Positions 8,482-16,976 of a DNA stretch of 64,000 nucleotides are shown here, piece by piece. Position 1 is the stretch's first letter. Each line of letters opens with the position of its first letter. The DNA is taken from contig NZ_JAVIFT010000001.1 in the NCBI RefSeq assembly GCF_031157355.1, forward strand, positions 1,178,001-1,242,000, written 5' to 3'. The DNA comes from Hyphomicrobium sp. LHD-15. Its GTDB lineage: Bacteria; Pseudomonadota; Alphaproteobacteria; Rhizobiales; Hyphomicrobiaceae. The notes beneath the pieces were generated by a model. It was not told the DNA's origin. It was given only the letters and a program-made list of their open reading frames with translations, and ran no database searches. The position numbers and the translations under genes were made by a program.

Positions 8482-9552
8482 ATGCGAATTGCGCAAGTTG
8501 CGCCTCTTGCCGAATCCGTGCCGCCAAAACTCTACGGGGGCACGGAGCGAGTCGTATCATGGCTGACCGAGGAGCTCGTTCGTCAGGGCCACGAGGTGAC
8601 ACTTTTCGCCTCTGGCGACTCCGAAACATCTGCTACGCTCGTTCCTTGTTGTTCCCGCGGATTGCGCCTAGGGGGCGTCCGCGATCACTTGGCAACTCAT
8701 CTCGTGATGCTTTCCCAGGTGATGAGAGCGGCCGAGGATTTCGACATCATCCATTTTCATGTCGACCTCCTTCAACACCTTCTTTTTAATCCCATCCGTC
8801 ACAAGACCATCACGACGATGCACGGTCGGCTCGACCTTCCCGACAACATGCCGATCTACAAGGCGTTCCCCTGCATGCCGATGGTTTCCATCTCAAATCA
8901 TCAGCGGCTTCCGATGCCGGCGTTCGTCGATTGGGTGGACACCATTCCGCATGGGCTCCCGTCATCCCTATGCACGTTCAACCAGCAAGGCGGCGACTAT
9001 CTCGCATTCCTGGGCCGCATCTGCCGGGACAAGCGGCCGGATCGCGCCATCGAGATCGCCAAGCGCACAGGAATTCCATTAAAGATAGCCGCCAAAGTCG
9101 ATCCGGCCGACACAGACTATTTCGAGCAGGTCATCAGACAGATGCTCGATCACCCCTTGATCGAGTTCATCGGCGAGATCGACGATCAGCAGAAAGGTGC
9201 GTTTCTCGGAAACGCCCTCGCGCTACTGTTCCCCATCGATTGGCCTGAGCCGTTCGGACTGGTGATGATCGAGGCGATGTCCGTTGGAACACCGGTCATC
9301 GCGTGGCGGGCCGGGTCTGTTCCCGAGATCATCACGGAAGGCGTTTCCGGCTACATCGTCGACTCGATCGAGGAAGGTGTCGCGGCTGTCGGGAAAAGCC
9401 TGACCCTCAACCGCGCCGTCGTGAGGCAAGCGTTCGAGAAAAGATTCACGGTCGAGAAAATGACGGGGGCCTACGTCGAGGCCTATAGGCGCCAGCTGGC
9501 TCTCACAAGCGACATTGGCTTGCAGCGCTCCGTGGCGCTTGCCGCAGAATAG
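8482..9552 (+). CDS. GT4-family glycosyltransferase
   Basis: A 356-residue GT-B fold glycosyltransferase from ATG 8482. The N-terminal domain begins MRIAQVAPLAESVPPKLYGG with the glycine-rich acceptor loop (YGGTERVVSWL). The C-terminal nucleotide-sugar domain shows LAFLGRICRDKRPDRAIEIA and the E-x7-E signature in EPFGLVMIEAMSVGTPVIA, followed by GSVPEIITEG. Acceptor and donor are not predictable. It lies 99 bp upstream of a glycogen-debranching-type enzyme on the same strand, and this pairing suggests a role in storage or protective polysaccharide metabolism (inference). Confidence 0.9.
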   Translation: MRIAQVAPLAESVPPKLYGGTERVVSWLTEELVRQGHEVTLFASGDSETSATLVPCCSRGLRLGGVRDHLATHLVMLSQVMRAAEDFDIIHFHVDLLQHLLFNPIRHKTITTMHGRLDLPDNMPIYKAFPCMPMVSISNHQRLPMPAFVDWVDTIPHGLPSSLCTFNQQGGDYLAFLGRICRDKRPDRAIEIAKRTGIPLKIAAKVDPADTDYFEQVIRQMLDHPLIEFIGEIDDQQKGAFLGNALALLFPIDWPEPFGLVMIEAMSVGTPVIAWRAGSVPEIITEGVSGYIVDSIEEGVAAVGKSLTLNRAVVRQAFEKRFTVEKMTGAYVEAYRRQLALTSDIGLQRSVALAAE

Positions 9553-9651
9553 CCATTTGCCGGGCGCGACCTTCTCCTCTAGCGACAAACGCGCAGATCC
9601 CAATCCGCTATAGTAATCTCGTACGCAGCCCGTTGATTAGCAGGAAGCCAC

Positions 9652-11841
9652 ATGATCACCGCCAAGCTGACCGGTGCCGTGGATCGGGAACACGATGATT
9701 CCGACTATCACATCGACGCGCGAACCTCGCTAACGGAGCGTACGTTGCGGACGCTCAAGCACGGAGACGCGTTCGCCGTTCTCGATGCATATGGGGATCT
9801 GGGAGTCGAGTTGGGCACGCCAGAAGGCATCTACTTCCGCGACATGCGATTTCTGTCGCGCATGAAGTTGATCTGTTCCGGACAACGGCCTTTGCTGCTC
9901 TCATCCGTCATTCACGACGATAACTCCGCATTGTCTATCGACCTGACCAATGCCGACATCGAGCCCCCCGGCCGGCCCCCCTTCGCCCGCAACACCATCG
10001 CGATCTCGCGCACCAAGTTTCTCTGGAACGCGGCGTCCTACGAACGCATCGCGCTGCGGAACTACGATGCGCTGGAGCGATTGGTCTCGATCGAACTTCT
10101 GTTCGATGCCGATTTCGTTGACCTGTTCGAAGTGCGTGGGATGCCTCGCGCAAAGCGAGGTCGGATCACCATAAAGCGAACGGCAGCCGACGCTATCCAG
10201 TATGTTTATGATGGGCTCGACGGCGTCCAGCGGCGCACTACATTGACCTTTGCGCCAATGCCAAAGCGGCTGGATCTGCATCGGGCGGTTTTTGAACGTG
10301 TTCTTGAGGCGGGCGAGCGCTCGACGATCCTGGTCACGGCCTCCTTCGACGAGAGTGACGAGCCGGACCCACCTGTCTCTTTCCACTCGGCCTACCGCGC
10401 CAAGCGCAAGGCATCGCGCTCTGATACAGAGAACATTGCTACCATCGAGAGCTCTAACCCGCTCTTCGACGAGCTCATGTGCCGTTCGACCGCCGATATC
10501 TATACGTTGTCGACGCGCGCCGGCGAAGAGCTGTATCCCTACGCCGGCATCCCCTGGTACAACACGGTATTTGGGCGCGACGGCATCATCACAGCGATGA
10601 TGATGCTCTGGATCGATCCTGCGATCGCCCGCGGCGTGCTTCTACACCTTGCCGAAACACAGGCTACACACCACGATCCGGGGTCGGACGCACAGCCGGG
10701 AAAGATTCTGCACGAGCGGCGCAGTTGCGAGATGGCGCAGCTTGGTGAAATCCCGTTTCGTCGCTACTACGGCACCGTCGACGCCACGCCGCTGTTCGTC
10801 ATGCTCGCGGGACTCTATTTCGAGCGCACCGGCGATGTGGGGACGTTGCAGAAGATTTGGCTCAACGTCAAAGCGGCCCTCGAGTGGTGCGACGTGTTTG
10901 GCGACCGGGATGGCGACGGCTTCGTGGAGTATCTGCGGGAGACGCCGAACGGCCTTGCCAACCAGGGCTGGAAAGACAGCCACGACTCGGTTTTTCACGC
11001 CGATGGCTCGCAGGCCACGGGACCGATCGCTTTGGTCGAGGTGCAGGCGTATGTTTTCGGCGCAAAGCGCCAGGCTGCCAAGCTCGCCCAGCATTTCGGC
11101 GAGACCGCCATGGCGGAACGCCTGAGCCAAGCCGCTGACGATCTTCAGGCGCGCTTCCAAAGCGCCTTCTGGTGCGAAGATATCGGGACGTATGCCTTGG
11201 CGTTGGACGGCGACAAGAGACCCTGCAAGGTGGTTACCTCCAACGCGGGACACTCGCTTTTCACCGGTATCGCGACGCTCGCTTCGGCGCGGAAAGTCGT
11301 TGCGTCCCTGATGCGCCGAACGTCATTCAGTGGCTGGGGCATCCGCACGGTTGCGCATAACGAGGCGCGGCACAATCCAATGTCCTACCACAATGGGTCC
11401 GTATGGCCGCACGACAATGCGCTGATCGCTCTGGGATTCGATCGGTACGGCTTCAAAGCCGAGTCCGCCGCCCTCTTCGAGGCCATCTTCGAAGCTGTCG
11501 GTTATCAGCAGGACCGGCGTCTGCCGGAGCTGTTCTGCGGGTTCACGCGCAGATCCGGACGCGGGCCCATCGCCTATCCTGTCGCGTGCTCACCGCAAGC
11601 GTGGGCGGCCGTATCGCCGTTCGCATTTCTCGGCGCCTGTCTCGGCGTTTCGATCGAGCATGCAGCAGAGCGCGTTCGCTTCATAAAGCCGACCCTGCCG
11701 AGCTTCTTGAACGAGGTCGTCGTGCGCAGGATCGTGGTAGGCAATTCAAGACTTGATGTGCGCGTTGCTCGCCACGGCACCGATGTATCGGTGAACATCA
11801 CGGGGCGCGTAGGAAATGCGCAAGCCATTATCGTGACCTGA
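9652..11841 (+). CDS. Amylo-alpha-1,6-glucosidase / glycogen debranching-type enzyme
   Basis: A 729-residue protein. The N-terminal beta domain (DGDLGVELGTPEG-like region, GIYFRDMRFLSRMKL) is the GDE N-terminal family; the C-terminal (alpha/alpha)6 barrel (from about residue 280) has IPWYNTVFGRDGIITA, GEIPFRRYYGTVDATPLFV, GWKDSHDSVFHADG and YHNGSVWPHDNALIALG, motifs of the GH133/amylo-1,6-glucosidase group. Expected to hydrolyse alpha-1,6 branches or related alpha-glucosides in the cytoplasm. Likely co-transcribed with the upstream GT4 gene. Full length for the family. Confidence 0.9.
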   Translation: MITAKLTGAVDREHDDSDYHIDARTSLTERTLRTLKHGDAFAVLDAYGDLGVELGTPEGIYFRDMRFLSRMKLICSGQRPLLLSSVIHDDNSALSIDLTNADIEPPGRPPFARNTIAISRTKFLWNAASYERIALRNYDALERLVSIELLFDADFVDLFEVRGMPRAKRGRITIKRTAADAIQYVYDGLDGVQRRTTLTFAPMPKRLDLHRAVFERVLEAGERSTILVTASFDESDEPDPPVSFHSAYRAKRKASRSDTENIATIESSNPLFDELMCRSTADIYTLSTRAGEELYPYAGIPWYNTVFGRDGIITAMMMLWIDPAIARGVLLHLAETQATHHDPGSDAQPGKILHERRSCEMAQLGEIPFRRYYGTVDATPLFVMLAGLYFERTGDVGTLQKIWLNVKAALEWCDVFGDRDGDGFVEYLRETPNGLANQGWKDSHDSVFHADGSQATGPIALVEVQAYVFGAKRQAAKLAQHFGETAMAERLSQAADDLQARFQSAFWCEDIGTYALALDGDKRPCKVVTSNAGHSLFTGIATLASARKVVASLMRRTSFSGWGIRTVAHNEARHNPMSYHNGSVWPHDNALIALGFDRYGFKAESAALFEAIFEAVGYQQDRRLPELFCGFTRRSGRGPIAYPVACSPQAWAAVSPFAFLGACLGVSIEHAAERVRFIKPTLPSFLNEVVVRRIVVGNSRLDVRVARHGTDVSVNITGRVGNAQAIIVT

Positions 11842-11885
11842 CCCCAAACTGCCTCGGCAAAGCAGAGACCGCGTGCTGCCGTGCG

Positions 11886-12071
11886 TTACGGAGAGGATAC
11901 AGGTAGCGTCATTCCCATATACGTACCGACTATTAGCAACGCGACAACAACTCCGGCGAGGCCGAAGCCCAAAACGTACCGTACATTGTGGCCTGTTACA
12001 CCTTGCCGGACGGCGGTGGTGCTTTTCGACGGCGCTACGGCGTCGCGATTATCCAATTGCATCGGTTGCAT
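11886..12071 (-). CDS. Small single-pass membrane protein
   Basis: 61 residues with one transmembrane helix (YVLGFGLAGVVVALLIVGTY) and short polar tails. The start codon (12071, or the in-frame ATG at 12062) overlaps the end of the response-regulator gene, suggesting translational coupling. It resembles the tiny one-helix proteins common in stress-related regions of Rhizobiales; no function can be assigned. Confidence 0.5.
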   Translation of the reverse strand: MQPMQLDNRDAVAPSKSTTAVRQGVTGHNVRYVLGFGLAGVVVALLIVGTYMGMTLPVSSP

Positions 12072-12456
12072 CCTCTGGGTTTGATTGAACTGGACCTTGA
12101 CCGTTGATCAGGTGCTCGACAGCAGCGACAAGCGCTTCTGCCGTTGCGGGTTTTCTCAAATGCGGCGCACCACTGCAGGGTCCATCGATGTACAGGTGAC
12201 CGCTATAGATCAGGTAAGGAATGCCGCGCGCTGTGAGGCGGATACACAGAGCGGAACTGTCACCCCCTCCCAATGAGTGATCGAGGATGGCTGCGGCAAG
12301 GCCGTCATGTTCCGTGAGGAGCAGGGCGTGCTTCAGAGTGTTGGTGCTTGTGATTGCGGCGCCAGTTGTTTCGAGGCACTTCGTCATATCCATGACGATT
12401 AAAGGCTCATCCTCTACAATGAGGATGGATCGCCCTTGCAGAGTAGGGCTTGCCAT
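12049..12456 (-). CDS. Stand-alone response-regulator receiver
   Basis: 135 residues made almost only of a receiver domain: acidic pocket ILIVEDEPLIVMD, phosphoacceptor Asp in AAAILDHSLGGG, and Lys in HLRKPATAEAL. There is no output domain, so it acts through protein contacts or phosphate transfer. The switch Thr/Ser region reads LIYSGH. Candidate kinases in the window are the HWE kinase at 4766 and the hybrid kinase at 1-4497, but no linkage is shown. Overlaps the start of a one-helix membrane protein. Confidence 0.88.
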   Translation of the reverse strand: MASPTLQGRSILIVEDEPLIVMDMTKCLETTGAAITSTNTLKHALLLTEHDGLAAAILDHSLGGGDSSALCIRLTARGIPYLIYSGHLYIDGPCSGAPHLRKPATAEALVAAVEHLINGQGPVQSNPEDATDAIG

Positions 12457-12763
12457 TTGGGTTCCAGTTACGCGGCTAAGCGCAAACTGCCGGGAGGCGG
12501 CGCGACCCAGTAAGATTGGTCACGGATGACCCGAGCGTCGATCAATCCAGAGATACGCAACAAGCGTTATGATCGACTAAAAAGGCCCTGGCGGCGTAGC
12601 GACGACAGCCAGAGTGCTGCGAGTTGACGGCCATTGAAGCGGCGCTGCTGGCAAAAGAACAGACTCGGAAAATACCTACTTGAGGTGGAAGCACGCTAGT
12701 TACGTAAATAAAGAGGAACCCTCCTGGGTGTGGGCCGTTTCTTTCACAACCTAGGAGGCTACA
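12457..12763. other. Intergenic region with an EcfG-type promoter
   Basis: 307 bases between divergent genes. The right part carries the GGAAC-N16-CGTT promoter annotated separately and the ribosome site of the gene at 12764; nothing else is recognisable. Confidence 0.5.
12715..12739 (+). promoter_or_regulatory. EcfG (general stress sigma factor) type promoter
   Basis: GGAAC at 12715-12719, a 16-base spacer, and CGTT at 12736-12739. This matches the -35/-10 consensus of EcfG-dependent promoters in alphaproteobacteria. It lies 24 bases upstream of the start codon at 12764, a suitable distance for a short leader. Confidence 0.7.
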
Positions 12764-13006
12764 ATGGCATATACCGATCCGAATACAGGTGCTACCCGCG
12801 ATAAGTACGGCAACGAGGTCGCTCGCGACCCGACAGGCACTGCAAGGCCGGGCACCAACTACATGGCGTGGGCGATTGGCGTTGCAGTAGCTGCTGCGAT
12901 TGTGTTCGCCGTCATGATCAACTCGACGGACCAATCGTCGGTGCGCACCAACTCGCCGGATGGTCCGATCGTCACCCAGCCAGTCGCACCAAAGACCACC
13001 CCGTAA
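12764..13006 (+). CDS. Small membrane protein under an EcfG-type promoter
   Basis: 80 residues with a strong ribosome site (CTAGGAGG, 6 bases upstream). Hydrophilic N-terminus (TDPNTGATRDKYGNEVARDP), one transmembrane helix (MAWAIGVAVAAAIVFAVMI) and a short Thr/Pro-rich tail. The EcfG-type promoter upstream and the intrinsic terminator at 13031 define a complete monocistronic stress unit. Function unknown. Confidence 0.75.
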   Translation: MAYTDPNTGATRDKYGNEVARDPTGTARPGTNYMAWAIGVAVAAAIVFAVMINSTDQSSVRTNSPDGPIVTQPVAPKTTP

Positions 13007-13030
13007 ACGCCATTACCGACACGACGACAG

Positions 13031-13065
13031 AGCCCGCGAGCCAGTTTTAGGTTCGCGGGCTTTTC
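13031..13065 (+). terminator. Rho-independent terminator
   Basis: A 10-bp stem (AGCCCGCGAG with TTCGCGGGCT, one wobble pair), loop of about 11 bases, then TTTT. It closes the gene at 12764-13006. Confidence 0.8.
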
Positions 13066-13190
13066 TATGAGCGTGTCACAAGCCCGACCAAACTTCGCCA
13101 AAACATTTTCCGAGCCTGTTTGAACGCACATCTGCACATCATCTCTGCGAAATCCGACAAGTCTTGAAAACAACACACCAAACTACCAGT

Positions 13191-13210
13191 TACCATCCAG
13201 CTGGATGGTA
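13191..13210. promoter_or_regulatory. Perfect 20-bp palindrome, probable operator of the adjacent RHH regulator
   Basis: TACCATCCAGCTGGATGGTA is identical to its reverse complement and ends 5 bases before the start codon of the ribbon-helix-helix gene; a further half-site-like GGATGGT overlaps the start codon. Ribbon-helix-helix repressors bind such palindromes and repress themselves, so autoregulation is the simplest reading (inference). Confidence 0.65.
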
Positions 13211-13215
13211 CTCGG

Positions 13216-13647
13216 ATGGTGAAGATGCCCAAGAGCAATGTGAATGAGTTGCCTTCTAAAGGGCCTGACTTCGAGAAGATCACCATCAACCTCGGATATG
13301 TCGATCTTGGCCAGATCGATCTGATGGTGAGTGAAGGGTTCTATTCCAACAGGACGGACTTCATCCGCACCGCTATCCGCAATCATCTCGACCGTCACGC
13401 TGATGTCGTCAAGCGGACGGTGACGCGCAACACTCTCGACTTGGGCCTCCGTCACTATTCGCGCGAGGACCTCGAAAAGGCTTTGGCTTCGGGCGAACAG
13501 CTTAACATCCGCGTGCTCGGTCTTCTAACCATAGCGCCCGACGTAACAGCAAAGCTGGCGCGAGCAACAATTGCGTCTCTGACGGTGCTCGGTGCGCTGC
13601 ACGCCAGCGTAGAGGTCAAGAAAGCGCTCTCCGAGCGCATGAAATAG
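13216..13647 (+). CDS. Ribbon-helix-helix (CopG/Arc-like) transcriptional regulator
   Basis: 143 residues from ATG 13216. The RHH fold is seen in FEKITINLGYVDLGQIDLMV (beta strand, then helix) followed by SNRTDFIRTAIRNHLDRHAD, the second helix of the motif. The C-terminal half (about 70 residues) has no recognised fold and may bind a ligand or oligomerise. No toxin gene is adjacent, so an antitoxin role is not supported. The perfect palindrome immediately upstream is the likely operator. Confidence 0.82.
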   Translation: MVKMPKSNVNELPSKGPDFEKITINLGYVDLGQIDLMVSEGFYSNRTDFIRTAIRNHLDRHADVVKRTVTRNTLDLGLRHYSREDLEKALASGEQLNIRVLGLLTIAPDVTAKLARATIASLTVLGALHASVEVKKALSERMK

Positions 13648-13719
13648 CGGTCCACACGCTACTCTAATTATTTCGCAGCAGATTTGTCGGCAACTCCCGG
13701 CGCAACAGGATCCCCAAGC

Positions 13720-14880
13720 ATGAAACATCTTGATCGCGCGCAAATGTTGGAGGCGACACGCCTTACTCAGGCCGGGCGGCTCACAGAAGCGACCGTGCTC
13801 CTGCAGCGGGCACTTGGAGGCGACACCGGCGCCGCTTCCCCAGCACCCAATACCTATTCGATGCGGTCCGTCCCGCTGATCGCCGGAGCAGCGATCGTTT
13901 CCGAGCCGGCATCCGCTCTTGCTCCGATCCCATTGGCACGAGCAAGTGTGTCGACGCCGCTCGACTGGAAGGCGAATCTTCCGGGACGCCTAGGCCAGCG
14001 TGTGCAGCCCAGCGATATTGCGCCGAGCGCCGGGCGCTATCTTAGCGGATCATACTCGAATGCTGCCGGCAGCCGTTCGTACAAACTATACATCCCGAGC
14101 CGGCAAGACGACCTGCCCCGCCCGCTGATTGTGATGCTACATGGCTGCACGCAATCCGCGGATGACTTCGCAGCAGGCACGCGGATGAACTTTGCTGCGG
14201 AGCAGTTCGGGTGTTTCGTCGTCTACCCCGAGCAGCCTCAAGCCGCCAACGCCTCGAAGTGTTGGAACTGGTTTCGCGCTGGTGACCAGACGCGTGACCA
14301 GGGCGAGCCAGCGTTAATTGCCGGCATAACCCAGCAGATCACGAAGGACCACAACCTCGATCCAAGCCGCGTGTACGTGGCTGGACTGTCCGCTGGCGGC
14401 GCCGCCGCAGCTATTATGGGGGAGGCCTATCCCGAGCTCTATGCGGCGGTCGGCGTGCATTCCGGCCTCGCCTGCGGTTCGGCTCAAGATCTGCCATCGG
14501 CTTTCAAGGCCATGCGCGGCCCGGCAATGCCGCAGAGCGTTGATGGCGTCCGCGCAATGGTGCCAAAGCCAACGATCGTTTTTCACGGCGATCAAGATTC
14601 AACCGTGCATCCGTCCAATGGCTCGCAAGTGATCATGCGCGCGAACGGTGATGCAAAATTGAGAGCCGCTACTGCGCGTAAGACAGCAAAATCCGGACAT
14701 CGTTACTCGCACACCGTACAGCACGACGCCGAGGGCCGCAGCATCCTCGAGCTTTGGGAGCTTCACGGAGCAGACCATGCCTGGTCTGGTGGGAGCCCTG
14801 CCGGCTCGTTCACGAACCCGAACGGTCCCGATGCAACGCAAGAGATGTTGCGTTTCTTTCTGAAGCACCAACATAAGTGA
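13720..14880 (+). CDS. PHB depolymerase-family esterase (alpha/beta hydrolase)
   Basis: 386 residues from ATG 13720 (a TTG at 13684 is the alternative). Hydrolase features: oxyanion region LIVMLHGCTQSADDFA, nucleophile elbow YVAGLSAGGAAAA, catalytic Asp around FHGDQDSTVHP and His in HGADHAWSGG. This is the poly(3-hydroxybutyrate) depolymerase / feruloyl-esterase-like group. The N-terminal 100 residues are low-complexity with Ala/Pro-rich linkers and an opening helix, with no clear signal peptide, which favours an intracellular polymer-granule or general ester substrate (inference). Confidence 0.85.
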   Translation: MKHLDRAQMLEATRLTQAGRLTEATVLLQRALGGDTGAASPAPNTYSMRSVPLIAGAAIVSEPASALAPIPLARASVSTPLDWKANLPGRLGQRVQPSDIAPSAGRYLSGSYSNAAGSRSYKLYIPSRQDDLPRPLIVMLHGCTQSADDFAAGTRMNFAAEQFGCFVVYPEQPQAANASKCWNWFRAGDQTRDQGEPALIAGITQQITKDHNLDPSRVYVAGLSAGGAAAAIMGEAYPELYAAVGVHSGLACGSAQDLPSAFKAMRGPAMPQSVDGVRAMVPKPTIVFHGDQDSTVHPSNGSQVIMRANGDAKLRAATARKTAKSGHRYSHTVQHDAEGRSILELWELHGADHAWSGGSPAGSFTNPNGPDATQEMLRFFLKHQHK

Positions 14881-15276
14881 AACGGACGGACCACCGGCTC
14901 AGCTTGCATCGCTTCATCGGAGAGACTGTCCTCGTTTGGCACGCCGAGGTCGTTTTGAAAGGCGATGCCTAAGCGTCACCTCCTCTCCCACGATCGACGT
15001 CCCCAATCAGCGCTTAACGCTGCTGGCCGCCCTGCTGACCACCACCCTGCTCATTGCCCCTGTCGCGATTGTGGTCGTTATTCGACTTCATTCTTCAGCA
15101 TTCAACTCTCCCCAGTTGCGTCGGGTCACGCCGCCGCGTGATTTGCGTTCAAATAATCCGCCGCATCTGATCACTGTCCCGCGACCGACTAGACTTCAAC
15201 TGGCTCCGTTATTTCGTAAGACACGGAACTTGCCGGGGCTCCGGCATCTTTCTACTGATCAACGCTGGAGGACGCC
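14881..15276. other. Intergenic region without a supported gene
   Basis: About 400 bases between the esterase and the YciE/YciF-like gene. A frame with one hydrophobic stretch (LLAALLTTTLLIAPVAIVVV) is present but has no ribosome site and runs out of frame into the next gene, so I do not call it. A GGAAC at about 15225 lacks a good CGTT partner. Confidence 0.4.
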
Positions 15277-15783
15277 ATGGCTAAGGCTAAAGAACCGAAG
15301 ATGCTGGACGACCTGTTCCACGACACGCTCAAGGACATCTACTACGCAGAGAAAAAGATACTGAGCACGCTGCCAAAAATGGCAAAGGCGGCGCAGGATA
15401 AGCAGCTGCGCGCTGCTTTCGAGAAACACCACCGGGAGACCGAAGGTCAGATCGAGCGCCTTGAGCAGGTGTTCGAGGATATCGGCAAGAAGCCCCAGGG
15501 CAAAACCTGCGCCGCAATCGTCGGTATTACAGAAGAGGGCGCAGAAATCATGTCAGAGTACAAAGGCTCGCCCGCCCTAGACGCGGGCCTGCTCGCCGCT
15601 GCGCAGGCTGTCGAGCACTACGAAATTGCCCGGTACGGCACGCTGATCGCATGGGCGGAAGAGCTTGGGCACTCGGGAGCAGTCCGGCTGTTGAAGCAAA
15701 CGCTCGCCGAAGAGGAAAAAACCGACGAAGCTTTGACGCAGCTTGCGAAGACCGCGGTCAACCAGGAAGCGCAGGCTGCCTGA
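15277..15783 (+). CDS. YciE/YciF-family ferritin-like protein (DUF892)
   Basis: 168 residues, start set by GGAGG upstream of ATG 15277. It opens with MLDDLFHDTLKDIYYAEKKI and has paired helices with ferritin-like metal ligands (the E/H residues in KHHRETEGQIERLEQVF and AVEHYEIARYGTL). Family members are stress-induced four-helix bundles of unknown chemistry. A strong terminator follows at once, so it is monocistronic. Confidence 0.92.
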   Translation: MAKAKEPKMLDDLFHDTLKDIYYAEKKILSTLPKMAKAAQDKQLRAAFEKHHRETEGQIERLEQVFEDIGKKPQGKTCAAIVGITEEGAEIMSEYKGSPALDAGLLAAAQAVEHYEIARYGTLIAWAEELGHSGAVRLLKQTLAEEEKTDEALTQLAKTAVNQEAQAA

Positions 15784-15798
15784 ACGCCCTTGAACGTA

Positions 15799-15828
15799 GA
15801 AGGCCCGCGGCACACTCCGCGGGCCTTC
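15799..15828. terminator. Strong hairpin terminator
   Basis: A perfect 12-bp stem GAAGGCCCGCGG / CCGCGGGCCTTC around a 6-base loop, flanked by GTA and TAC that could extend the stem. It closes the gene at 15277-15783 and could also serve the convergent gene ending at 15879. Confidence 0.8.
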
Positions 15829-15878
15829 CATTCTACCTACCGTTCAGAGACATTGCGACGTGTTGCCCTTTTTTGAGG

Positions 15879-16865
15879 TCAAAACAACTGGTCGACGCTT
15901 CCGAAGCGTAGCAGCAGCGTCGCGCGTTCGTTGTCGTTGTCCGTCACCGCGTAAATGTTGCCATCGACGGCCAATGCCAAGCCTTCGACCTCTTTCTCGA
16001 CCTTTCTGCCCGAAGAGATGAAAAGTTGGACAAGATCAAGCGCGCGGCGTTTGACCAGGAGGGGCGGAGTCTCGTCGGGTGCGGCCCCGGCCTCAGGTGC
16101 GAGTTCGAACGTCGTGATCCATTTGATGGAACGCTTTCCGCCTTTGCCGTCCCTCTCGATCGCCGCGAAAGTCCGGTCGCGGAGGTGGAGGACCTCACTC
16201 AAGCCCGTAAGCTCACCCGAGCCTGTTCGGTCGAGTGGGTAGAAGGAAAACCGCCAAGTTTCATTTGCGGCGTCGACCACCCCGATGCGTGTGTATTCGG
16301 GAGGATCGCCAACGAGCGGGGCCTGAAACACCACCACGAGGTGCCCATTATCTGCCGTCCGTTCGAGGGTAACGCCTTCAATCCCCTTTCTGCCCATCCT
16401 CGGCGCAAGAGACGCCGGCAAACTAATGCTTCGCAAGATTTGGCCTGCAGAGTCGACCTCGATCAACCTGTTGGGGGGCGCGTTCCCCGCGCTGCCTTCC
16501 GACGCTAGCCAAAAGCCACCGTCTTGCTTGGCCACGATTCCTTCCGGATCGATCGCGTCGTCACCGCGACCGTTTACGTTGATCTGGCGGACAACTTTCA
16601 CAGAATCCGGCGAGAGCTGAATCTCGACGATGCGAATGGGTCGCGAATCTTGATCGGTCACCGCGTACAAGCGCTGCGGATCCGTCGGATGAGCCGTCAG
16701 ACCTGAGAGCGTACCCCAAGCTGGCCCATCACCGGGTTCGATTTCCAAAATGGCGCCCTGCGCCGAAGGAATGTCCCACCTACTGTCTGCCGCAGTGGTG
16801 CTGACCAAGACAGCCAATGCGCTTCTGCACAGCGACGCAAGAGCCGCTGCAATGTTCTCGAACAT
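15879..16865 (-). CDS. Secreted phytase-like esterase family protein
   Basis: 328 residues with an N-terminal hydrophobic segment (ALASLCRSALAVLVSTTAA) compatible with export. The body is a beta-propeller-like repeat protein of the esterase-like activity of phytase family: LSGLTAHPTDPQRLYAVTDQ, DPEGIVAKQDGGFWLASEG, KGIEGVTLERTADN and EVEGLALAVDGNIYAVTDND. Family members hydrolyse phosphate or other esters in the periplasm; the substrate here is unknown. Upstream promoter not recognised. Confidence 0.85.
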   Translation of the reverse strand: MFENIAAALASLCRSALAVLVSTTAADSRWDIPSAQGAILEIEPGDGPAWGTLSGLTAHPTDPQRLYAVTDQDSRPIRIVEIQLSPDSVKVVRQINVNGRGDDAIDPEGIVAKQDGGFWLASEGSAGNAPPNRLIEVDSAGQILRSISLPASLAPRMGRKGIEGVTLERTADNGHLVVVFQAPLVGDPPEYTRIGVVDAANETWRFSFYPLDRTGSGELTGLSEVLHLRDRTFAAIERDGKGGKRSIKWITTFELAPEAGAAPDETPPLLVKRRALDLVQLFISSGRKVEKEVEGLALAVDGNIYAVTDNDNERATLLLRFGSVDQLF

Positions 16866-16976
16866 CGATTAACCTCTAACCGATCGGCGTGCTCATCAGC
16901 TGCCATCTTCGTTCATTGTTAGATCAATTCACGCTAAGGGAGCCAGCCCGGTGCGCAGGGTGACTTACTGAGGCTC

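Noticed and set aside
13216-14880. RHH regulator plus esterase as a toxin-antitoxin pair
   Set aside because: The downstream gene is a full PHB-depolymerase-like hydrolase, not a toxin family, and there is no overlap or coupling.
15225-15260. GGAAC upstream of the YciE/YciF-like gene as an EcfG promoter
   Set aside because: At the required 16-17 base spacing there is no CGTT; only CTTT at 18 bases, so the match is too weak.
14936-15364. Plus-strand frame with one hydrophobic stretch
   Set aside because: No ribosome site, and it runs out of frame into the YciE/YciF-like gene; composition becomes Arg/Thr-rich shadow.
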